From positions 1-6,200 of the forward strand of contig SLLU01000049.1 in the NCBI GenBank assembly GCA_007133925.1: a stretch of DNA of 6,200 nucleotides. The letters are read 5' to 3'. Position numbers and translations under genes: made by a program. Shown one piece after another: positions 1-4,945 of this stretch (the first letter of the stretch is position 1; the number at the start of each line of letters is the position of its first letter). The notes beneath the pieces are model-generated. The model saw only the letters and a program-made list of their open reading frames with translations, was not told the origin of the DNA and did no database searches. The DNA comes from Candidatus Halarchaeoplasma halalkaliphilum. GTDB taxonomy: Archaea; Thermoplasmatota; Thermoplasmata; Halarchaeoplasmatales; Halarchaeoplasmataceae.

Positions 1-212
1 ATTTGAAATATATCGTTAAACACTTCTTCAATGAATTTAGTGAAAGGCTAAGTTTTGCAAAAAGTTGGATTCAAAAATTCTGCCCAACAATTGGGCAATG
101 GTTATGTCCGGCACTATAATCACATCTTGTACCTTTAATAGTGTGCTCAGCACTTATAAGTTTTACGGGTAGATAAATATCCTGCAGCCATCAAATTGAT
201 GAGTTTGGAAAA
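1..212. other. AT-rich upstream region, no gene recognised
   Basis: This stretch is clearly more AT-rich than the genes that follow and I see no convincing gene in it. Plus-strand frame 3 is open from the window edge to a TAA at 117-119 (about 38 codons, ending WLCPAL). It could be the tail of a gene that starts outside the window, but an open frame this short is also expected by chance in AT-rich DNA and I recognise no family. The stretch also holds a perfect 7-bp hairpin (81-97), a GTGCT-C-AGCAC inverted repeat (143-153) and a CTTATAAG palindrome (153-160) that resembles a TATA element. No tRNA, rRNA or insertion-sequence end was recognised. Confidence 0.5.
81..97. repeat. Short perfect inverted repeat (7-bp arms, 3-nt loop)
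   Basis: The arms TGCCCAA (81-87) and TTGGGCA (91-97) are exact reverse complements around CAA. Read on the minus strand, the hairpin is followed by GAATTTTTG, which resembles a weak terminator, but no minus-strand gene is seen to its right that would need one. It could instead be an operator or a chance palindrome. If the open frame ending at 119 is real, the hairpin lies inside it. Confidence 0.4.
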
Positions 213-223
213 ATTATTTAAAT
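213..223 (+). promoter_or_regulatory. Probable archaeal TATA box for the aldo/keto reductase
   Basis: ATTATTTAAAT, preceded by a purine/A-rich stretch (GGAAAA) that could serve as a BRE, matches an archaeal box A. Transcription starting about 25 bp downstream would begin near 240-245. That gives a short leader containing the Shine-Dalgarno-like site at 252-258, and it argues against the upstream ATG at 239 being the start. It is a motif match only. Confidence 0.45.
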
Positions 224-251
224 CGCCCATCACTTCGAATGGAAATAGATC

Positions 252-258
252 AGGTGGT
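252..258 (+). promoter_or_regulatory. Shine-Dalgarno-like site that decides the start at 263
   Basis: AGGTGGT is close to the archaeal anti-SD complement (GGAGGTGATC) and sits 4 nt before ATG 263 (1 nt before ATG 260). The ATG at 239 has no comparable site upstream. The resulting N-terminus, MQYRKFKG, also resembles the usual beginning of this reductase family. Confidence 0.5.
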
Positions 259-262
259 CATG

Positions 263-1396
263 ATGCAGTACCGTAAATTCAAAGGATTGAACTGGAAACC
301 CTCGGCCATGGGATTCGGTGCCATGAGGCTGCCCTTCAAGGAAGAGGACAGGGGGGCCATAGTCGAGGACGAGGCTATGGAGATGATACGGAACGCTATA
401 GACCATGGTGTCAACTACATAGACACCGCATGGCCCTACCACGACGGGAAGAGTGAGGAATTCCTTGCTAAAGTATTGAAAGATGGCTATGGAGAGAAGG
501 TGAAGATAGCAACAAAACTGCCTTCCTGGGAGATAAAGGAGCCGGGAGATCCCGATAAGTACTTCGAGAAACAGCTGGAAAGGTTGGAGGTGGAGCACAT
601 CGATTTCTACCTGCTCCACGCCCTGAGCAAGAAATCCTGGGACAAGTACCGGGAACTGGATATATTCCAATGGCTGGAGGAGAAGAGGGATGAGGGGAAA
701 ATCGACCACATAGGCTTCTCGTTCCACGATGACCTTGCCCTATTCAAGGAGATAGTGGATGCACATCCGTGGGATTTCTGTCAGATACAATACAACTACT
801 TTGACCAGCAGTTTCAGGCCGGTAGAGAGGGACTTCGGTACGCTTACTCCAAGGGGTTAGGTGTCATCATAATGGAGCCTCTGAGGGGTGGTATGCTGGC
901 CAGGGAACCCCCGGAACTCGTCAAAGATATATGGAGCCGTTCCGGCCGTAACTGGGGTCCTGTGGAATGGGCCCTACGGTGGCTGTGGAACCAGGAAGAG
1001 GTGTCCCTGGTACTGAGCGGTATGAGCACTCTGGAGCAGGTCAAGGAGAATGTTAGGATCGCCGGGGATTCCACCATCGGCCATCTCACCGATGAGGACC
1101 TGAAGACGGTGGATATGGTGGCGAAAAAGTACAGGGAACTGTCCCCGGTGGACTGCACCGGATGCAACTACTGCCTACCATGCCCCACGGGAGTTAATAT
1201 ACCCCATAATTTTGCTCTCCACAATCAAGCCGAGATATACGACGAGCGGAAGTCAAAGAGGGAGAGCTATCACAAACAAAAAGGATCTTCAAGAGCGAGC
1301 GGGTGTGTGGAATGCGGTCAATGTGAGGAACGCTGCCCCCAGGGACTCAATATCATGGAACTCTTGAAAAAAACCGCAGAGTACTTCGAAAGATGA
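263..1396 (+). CDS. Aldo/keto reductase with C-terminal 4Fe-4S ferredoxin-like domain
   Basis: A 377-residue NAD(P)H-type aldo/keto reductase fused to an iron-sulfur module, probably cytoplasmic. Residues 1-285 form the TIM barrel, and the catalytic tetrad is visible as D54, Y59 (DTAWPY), K85 (ATK) and H119 (LLH). The C-terminus has two cysteine sets: C298, C301, C304, C307-P and C348, C351, C354, C358-P, which would hold two 4Fe-4S clusters. This is the architecture of the 'predicted oxidoreductase of the aldo/keto reductase family' common in anaerobic archaea and bacteria. The substrate is unknown; the clusters suggest electron exchange with ferredoxin or another carrier (inference). ATG 263 is chosen for the SD-like AGGTGGT and the family-like N-terminus; ATG 260 and ATG 239 (385 residues) are alternatives. 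It stands alone, convergent with the metal transport operon, with no sign of a functional link. Confidence 0.93.
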   Translation: MQYRKFKGLNWKPSAMGFGAMRLPFKEEDRGAIVEDEAMEMIRNAIDHGVNYIDTAWPYHDGKSEEFLAKVLKDGYGEKVKIATKLPSWEIKEPGDPDKYFEKQLERLEVEHIDFYLLHALSKKSWDKYRELDIFQWLEEKRDEGKIDHIGFSFHDDLALFKEIVDAHPWDFCQIQYNYFDQQFQAGREGLRYAYSKGLGVIIMEPLRGGMLAREPPELVKDIWSRSGRNWGPVEWALRWLWNQEEVSLVLSGMSTLEQVKENVRIAGDSTIGHLTDEDLKTVDMVAKKYRELSPVDCTGCNYCLPCPTGVNIPHNFALHNQAEIYDERKSKRESYHKQKGSSRASGCVECGQCEERCPQGLNIMELLKKTAEYFER

Positions 1397-1429
1397 TAGA
1401 CGAGAAAAGGTTTACTGGGAGATAGGGGG

Positions 1430-1442
1430 AAACCAAAACATA
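1430..1442 (-). terminator. Weak U-rich terminator candidate for the metal transport operon
   Basis: On the minus strand, about 10 nt after the permease stop, the sequence reads TATGTTTTGGTTTC. Archaeal termination often relies on U-rich runs without a hairpin, so this is the best candidate in the 55-bp convergent gap. The run is interrupted and the call is weak. Confidence 0.2.
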
Positions 1443-1451
1443 CCCAACGGA

Positions 1452-2300
1452 TCACGCCGGATGAGTTTTTTTGCCGTGGCGATAATGCCGAAATATCTTC
1501 TTTGCCACCATGACCAGAAGAAAGGCAGAGCCCGCCAGCATGACGATGGTTGCCCCGGCTATGGAGTCCCTGGCAAAGGATATCACCAATCCCATGAACA
1601 CGAAGAGAACGGAAAGAGATGTGGACACGATGATAATCTTCTTCAAATCGTAGGTGAACTCCCCGGCTATGGATGCCGGTATGGCCAGCATGGCAATAAC
1701 CAAGATAATCCCCACGAACCTGATTAGCACCACCACGGACAGGGCCACCATGACCAGGAGAGTAAGATATATGGCATGGCTGCTAGCCCCGACACTTCGG
1801 GAGAATTCCTCATCGAAACATACCGCCTGCAGTCGCGGATACAGGAGCACCGTTACCACCACTATGGAAAGGGTAGTAAAGAGCATCAGATAAAGGTCCG
1901 ATGTTCTGAGCATGATGATGTTACCGAAGAGGAAACTTGATATGCTGATGGGATAGCCTGGTGTGATACTGATGAAGAAAGCGCCCAGGGCCATCCCCAC
2001 CGCCCATACGATGCCTATGGCGGTGTCCTCCCTTTGTATGGTCTGACGCCCTATGGCACCTATACCCAATGCGGAAGCCACTGCGAACACAGCGGCACCC
2101 AGGAGGGGGTTCAATCCCAGGAAAACCGCCATCCCAACACCCCCGAAGGACGCATGGGATATGCCGCCGCTTATGAACACTATCCTTTTGACGACAACAA
2201 AAGTGCCTACCAGACCGAATATGACCGATGCCATCAGTCCCGCAAACAGTGCATTGCGCATGAAAGTGTATCCGAATATCTCCAAGAGATAATCTATCAT
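1452..2300 (-). CDS. Metal ABC transporter permease (ABC-3 / ZnuB family)
   Basis: A 282-residue polytopic membrane protein, the normal size for ABC-3 permeases of Zn/Mn importers. It forms the membrane channel and presumably acts as a homodimer with the ATPase encoded upstream. Hydrophobic segments lie near residues 17-38, 54-80, 93-113, 118-131, 136-154, 178-200, 200-215, 222-242 and 245-267. Family hallmarks are GGISHASFGG (45-54), EDTAIGI (91-97), FLFGNI (123-128) and DEEFSRSVG (163-171). The C-terminus is short and basic (RHYRHGKKTHPA). It is the last gene of the operon; its ATG lies 1 nt after the ATPase stop (TGA-A-ATG), with a GGAGG-type site just upstream inside the ATPase gene, so translation is probably coupled. 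The metal cannot be told from the permease alone; the binding protein points to zinc. Confidence 0.93.
   Translation of the reverse strand: MIDYLLEIFGYTFMRNALFAGLMASVIFGLVGTFVVVKRIVFISGGISHASFGGVGMAVFLGLNPLLGAAVFAVASALGIGAIGRQTIQREDTAIGIVWAVGMALGAFFISITPGYPISISSFLFGNIIMLRTSDLYLMLFTTLSIVVVTVLLYPRLQAVCFDEEFSRSVGASSHAIYLTLLVMVALSVVVLIRFVGIILVIAMLAIPASIAGEFTYDLKKIIIVSTSLSVLFVFMGLVISFARDSIAGATIVMLAGSAFLLVMVAKKIFRHYRHGKKTHPA
1466..1472 (+). terminator. T7 run, possible terminator for the aldo/keto reductase transcript
   Basis: A run of seven T on the plus strand lies about 70 nt after the reductase stop, inside the 3' end of the convergent permease gene, where it encodes the Gly-Lys-Lys codons. 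Archaeal RNA polymerase can stop at such U-tracts. The two convergent transcripts would then overlap by a few tens of bases. Confidence 0.25.
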
Positions 2301-2301
2301 T

Positions 2302-3072
2302 TCACTGACCCTCCTCCGATCCCCATTGAAACACCCTGTGGGGATGCCCGTGGGCTATCAACTCCACGGGACACTGGTATGTGGCTTCCAGCATCTCGGT
2401 TGACAGTTCCCCGGTACCATGGTAGATGAACCTTCTATTCAGGCAGGCGATCTTTTCCACGTAGGAAGATATCACACCGATGTCGTGGGAGACCAGTATG
2501 ACGGTCATGCCCTTTTTGTTAAGATCACCCAGCATATCGTAGAGGTTGTTCTTTACCTTCTGATCAACACTAGCGGTGGGTTCGTCAAGTAGCAAAATCC
2601 CGGGGTCCGATGCCAGGGCCCTGGCGATCAACACCCGCTGGTGCTGTCCACCGGATAATCTGGATACGTGATCGTTCCTGTGATCATACATCTCCACCAT
2701 CTTCAATGCCTGGGAGGCCTTTCTCCGGTCCTTGGAGGTGTAAAATGGCCTTAGACCCATCTTCCCTAAACGCCCCATGAGGACCACATCCCAAACGCTG
2801 ATGGGAAATTTTGGATCGAAATTGCTGTGCTGTGGAACATAACCCATGTATCTTCTTGCCTTCCTGGGTGTGTGACCGAAAATTTTCACGGTACCCCGGT
2901 CGGGAGGAAGAAGGCCCAGAAGGGCCCTGAGCAGAGTGCTCTTTCCACCACCGTTGGGGCCGATAATCCACAGAAAATCCCCTTCCTCAAGGTAAAAATT
3001 TACATCCTGGAGGATATTTATTCCCCCCAGGGTGACGCAGAGGTCCTTGACTTCCACTGCTTTTTTCTCCAT
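2302..3072 (-). CDS. Metal ABC transporter ATP-binding protein (ZnuC family)
   Basis: A 256-residue cytoplasmic ATPase that powers metal import through the neighbouring permease. All nucleotide-binding motifs are intact: Walker A GPNGGGKST (38-46), Q-loop Q81 (YVPQH), signature LSGGQ (139-143), Walker B ILLLDEP (159-165) and the switch His in VSHD (H196). The C-terminal LIAHGHPHRVF stretch (238-248) is typical of archaeal Zn/Mn-type ATPases. The frame can be opened to a TTG at 3096, which would overlap the binding-protein gene, but ATG 3072 is preferred. It lies 1 nt after that gene's stop, has GGTGA about 8 nt upstream, reproduces the TGA-A-ATG layout of the next junction, and starts the protein where the family starts (MEKKAVEVKDL). 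The junction suggests translational coupling. Confidence 0.94.
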   Translation of the reverse strand: MEKKAVEVKDLCVTLGGINILQDVNFYLEEGDFLWIIGPNGGGKSTLLRALLGLLPPDRGTVKIFGHTPRKARRYMGYVPQHSNFDPKFPISVWDVVLMGRLGKMGLRPFYTSKDRRKASQALKMVEMYDHRNDHVSRLSGGQHQRVLIARALASDPGILLLDEPTASVDQKVKNNLYDMLGDLNKKGMTVILVSHDIGVISSYVEKIACLNRRFIYHGTGELSTEMLEATYQCPVELIAHGHPHRVFQWGSEEGQ

Positions 3073-3073
3073 T

Positions 3074-4348
3074 TCAACTCTCACCGAAGGCTTCAATTAA
3101 ATTAAGTGCCACTTCCATCAGGTTATCAGTGTAATCCTCTGCCAGGGGATTCAAGGTCAGAACGGAACCGCCGATCTCCGCGGCGATGGCCTCTGCATTA
3201 CTTTTGTCGAATTGGGGAGACACGAACACCACCGTTATACCCTCATCCTTGGCCTGATCTATGATGGCCGCTAGTCCGGCAGGGCCCGGCTCCTTTCCCT
3301 CGTGCTCTATGGCCACCTGTTCCAGGCCGTACTCACGGGCGAAATAGTTGAAAGATGGATGATAGATCAAGAAACGGCGGCCGTGATGGGGTTCCAGGAG
3401 AGCTTCGATTTGGTCATGCATCTCAATAAGCTCGTCGATGTATGCCTGGGCATTTTCACGATAGTACTCTTCGTTCCCGGGATCAATCTCGATTAACTTT
3501 TCCAAAAAATTTTCTATCATGGTACGGGCGTTGACGGGTGATAGCCATATGTGCGGGTCCGTTCCCTCGTGGTGATGATGGTCGCGAACGTCTACCTTTA
3601 TGGAAGGGGATTCGTACGCTACGTCGTCCCCGTGCATGAGTTGAAATACCACATGGGCATGGCCGGTAGCTATACCCTTTATGTGAACGTGATCACCATG
3701 GGAGTGGGTTTCCACGATATCATCTCCCGTCTCTATGCGCACGTTCATCTGATGATCTTCGTCATGTCCCAGGTCTATATCACTATCATTGTGGTAGAAA
3801 CGGGCACCCAGGGATACATGTTTACCCAATTCGATATCCGGTAAGGAACCGTGCCAGTGGTCTCCATGAACATGGGCCACTTCCTCACCAGTCCCCCTGT
3901 TGATTATCTCCAGCTCGTAATCGTTATCGTGCAGAAGGGTAAACGTGGAGAGATGTTCATGGGGGCAGCAACCGTTCTCAAAATCGAGGAGGGGGACACC
4001 TTTTGAACCATCCACAACCGTCATATCCTTGTTCTGAGCGATCAATGTGTCCATCCAGATCTCTTCGAACTCCAGGCCCGAACCGACCTTGAAGTATATG
4101 TCAGCCCGGGATAACTCCGCCAGCTGAGAGGGCTTGGGTTCATAGGTATGGGGGTCCTGTCCGGGAGGGACCATGACCGTTACCCCTATGCGCCCGCCGC
4201 CTATGGCCTCCACCCATTCCCTCTGGGGAGGGATGGTCACCGCCACTGACACATCATAATCATCTTCCTGGTCCAAACATCCCACTATGAACACAGAGGA
4301 GAGGACCAGCATCGAAACCAGTATCCATATCATCGATTTTTTTTTCAT
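3074..4348 (-). CDS. Zinc-type ABC transporter solute-binding lipoprotein (ZnuA family) with a large His-rich insert
   Basis: A 424-residue cluster A-I metal-binding protein, well above the usual 300 or so. Residues 1-24 are a signal peptide with lipobox IVGC, so C24 is the probable lipid anchor on the outer face of the membrane. The N-lobe carries H67 (DPHTYEP). The C-lobe carries H266 (DPHIWLSP) and H330 (YHPSFNYF). His at the third position favours zinc; manganese-type relatives usually have Glu. The fourth ligand region reads LNPLAEDY, with N400 where Asp is common. Between the first ligand region and DPHIW lies an insert (about residues 122-261) with 22 His, described separately. ATG 4348 is chosen because it starts the signal peptide, lies 13 nt after the regulator stop and has GGTGGT upstream. 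An upstream ATG at 4420 would add 24 unlike residues and overlap the regulator. Codons 2-4 form an A9 run. Confidence 0.92.
   Translation of the reverse strand: MKKKSMIWILVSMLVLSSVFIVGCLDQEDDYDVSVAVTIPPQREWVEAIGGGRIGVTVMVPPGQDPHTYEPKPSQLAELSRADIYFKVGSGLEFEEIWMDTLIAQNKDMTVVDGSKGVPLLDFENGCCPHEHLSTFTLLHDNDYELEIINRGTGEEVAHVHGDHWHGSLPDIELGKHVSLGARFYHNDSDIDLGHDEDHQMNVRIETGDDIVETHSHGDHVHIKGIATGHAHVVFQLMHGDDVAYESPSIKVDVRDHHHHEGTDPHIWLSPVNARTMIENFLEKLIEIDPGNEEYYRENAQAYIDELIEMHDQIEALLEPHHGRRFLIYHPSFNYFAREYGLEQVAIEHEGKEPGPAGLAAIIDQAKDEGITVVFVSPQFDKSNAEAIAAEIGGSVLTLNPLAEDYTDNLMEVALNLIEAFGES
3566..3985 (-). other. His-rich beta-type domain inserted in the ZnuA-like protein
   Basis: Approximate residues 122-261 of the binding protein. 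Ordinary ZnuA proteins have a short His-rich loop here. This one has about 140 residues with 22 His, including HVHGDHWHG (159-167), HSHGDHVH (215-222), GHAH (229-232) and HHHH (257-260), plus a CC pair at 127-128. Between the His motifs are alternating hydrophobic stretches that read like beta strands (YELEIIN, VSLGARF, MNVRI, HVVFQL, SIKVDV). This looks like a folded Ig-like or beta-sandwich module plus a short His tail, not a disordered loop. The order HGDHWHG, then VSLGARF, then HGDHVH, then VVFQLMHGD appears internally structured. I infer metal scavenging or buffering, or handover of zinc to the main site; no function has been shown from sequence. Confidence 0.65.
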
Positions 4349-4361
4349 GATAACACCACCG

Positions 4362-4832
4362 TCACTGCATCTTGAACATCCTTTGGTACCAATGGCATTC
4401 GACCAGGGTCTCTGGCTCATAGTAGGGTTCTATGCAACAGCCGCAATCGCAACTGAGTTCCTCGCCGTACTTATCGTTCACCCTTTCCATCAAACGGGTA
4501 CTGATCAAGGGGTCCAGGGCAGAGGATTCGTGGCACGCCTCTTCTGGATCCATGTCCAGAGATGTTTCGAGGAACTTTTCCATGAGATGATGTTTGAGTG
4601 TATCCTTCTGAACCACATCCACACCTCTACTGTTCAGCAAGAGTCCCTTATTATCCACGTAATCACCATACCCCAGAAATTCCAAACGCCTCAGCTTCTT
4701 GAGTGCACCGGTTCTTGAAACACCCATGGTCCTGGCGATCTTCGCTGGCCCTACGGGTTCCTGGTGAGAACTCATCAAAAACAGAGCCCGAAGGTACTGC
4801 TTGTCTCTGTTGGTCAGATCGTGACGGGTCAT
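4362..4832 (-). CDS. DtxR/MntR-family metal-dependent transcriptional regulator, atypical
   Basis: A 156-residue predicted DNA-binding repressor. Residues 8-70 form a winged helix (recognition part near GPAKIARTMGVSRTGALKKL). Residues 78-120 resemble the DtxR dimerisation and metal-binding domain (KHHLMEKFLETSLDMDPEEA). H81 and E85 match the DtxR H79/E83 pair. By my eye alignment, other usual ligands are changed: C100 for H98, S104 for C102, D107 for E105, P108 for H106, and Q12 at the M10/D8 position. The C-terminus adds a cysteine cluster, C128, C130, C132, C133, with C146-H147 further on, a plausible extra metal site. There is no SH3-like third domain. As first gene of the operon it probably controls itself and the transporter. 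ATG 4832 is preferred over TTG 4844: it fits a near-leaderless start about 27 bp from the TATA box and keeps the palindrome outside the gene. Confidence 0.85.
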   Translation of the reverse strand: MTRHDLTNRDKQYLRALFLMSSHQEPVGPAKIARTMGVSRTGALKKLRRLEFLGYGDYVDNKGLLLNSRGVDVVQKDTLKHHLMEKFLETSLDMDPEEACHESSALDPLISTRLMERVNDKYGEELSCDCGCCIEPYYEPETLVECHWYQRMFKMQ

Positions 4833-4835
4833 GTT

Positions 4836-4852
4836 GTTAACCAATAGTTAAC
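4836..4852. promoter_or_regulatory. Candidate operator: GTTAAC-N5-GTTAAC palindrome
   Basis: Two GTTAAC half-sites (4836-4841 and 4847-4852), each itself palindromic, separated by CAATA, form a 17-bp dyad. It fills the gap between the TATA box (4855-4863) and the regulator's ATG (4832). A repressor bound here would cover the expected transcription start. Size and placement suit a DtxR-family dimer site, so autoregulation of the operon by its first gene is the natural inference. I saw no second copy in the window. Confidence 0.55.
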
Positions 4853-4854
4853 GC

Positions 4855-4863
4855 ATATAAAAA
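4855..4863 (-). promoter_or_regulatory. TATA box of the metal transport operon
   Basis: On the minus strand this reads TTTTTATAT, a good archaeal box A. About 25 bp downstream lies the regulator ATG at 4832, so the mRNA is predicted to be leaderless or nearly so. The first gene has no clear SD site, which agrees. Confidence 0.55.
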
Positions 4864-4899
4864 CCTATCGCTGAAATCCAGTTAGAACTCCAGCACAAA

Positions 4900-4909
4900 A
4901 CATATTTAT
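4900..4909 (+). promoter_or_regulatory. Probable TATA box of the aRF1 gene
   Basis: ACATATTTAT, preceded by an A-rich stretch (CACAAA), resembles an archaeal box A on the plus strand. It predicts a transcription start near 4930 and a leader of about 15-20 nt. It lies about 45 bp from the oppositely directed TATA box of the metal operon, so the two promoters are divergent and separate. Confidence 0.4.
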
Positions 4910-4910
4910 C

Positions 4911-4934
4911 CCGGAGGATTTGTTTGCACTCCGG
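4911..4934. repeat. Inverted repeat CCGGAG-N12-CTCCGG at the aRF1 promoter
   Basis: The arms CCGGAG (4911-4916) and CTCCGG (4929-4934) are exact reverse complements with a 12-nt AT-rich spacer. They lie between the probable TATA box and the start codon and cover the expected transcription start. It could be an operator or a chance match. The GGAGG within the left arm is too far from the start codon (about 28 nt) and probably upstream of the mRNA start, so it is unlikely to be a ribosome binding site. Confidence 0.4.
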
Positions 4935-4945
4935 AATTGGTCTTT

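Noticed and set aside
239..262. ATG 239 as the start of the aldo/keto reductase
   Set aside because: The eight extra residues (MEIDQVVM) do not resemble the family, and the codons overlap the SD-like AGGTGGT that fits ATG 263. A leaderless start at 239 remains possible but less likely.
230..727. 165-codon minus-strand open frame opposite the aldo/keto reductase
   Set aside because: It lies wholly antisense to a gene with intact catalytic motifs, shows no recognisable domain, and is the expected shadow of a GC-moderate coding region.
3073..3096. TTG start extending the ATPase upstream
   Set aside because: TTG is a weak start, the extension overlaps the binding-protein gene, and ATG 3072 has both a ribosome binding site and the family-typical N-terminus.
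3551..3844. 97-codon plus-strand open frame opposite the His-rich insert
   Set aside because: It is antisense to the binding-protein gene; its composition mirrors the His/Asp-rich codons on the other strand and it has no SD site of note.
4349..4420. 24-residue N-terminal extension of the binding protein from ATG 4420
   Set aside because: It would place polar, Cys-containing residues before a clean signal peptide and lipobox, and it overlaps the regulator gene by about 60 nt. ATG 4348 has a better ribosome binding site.
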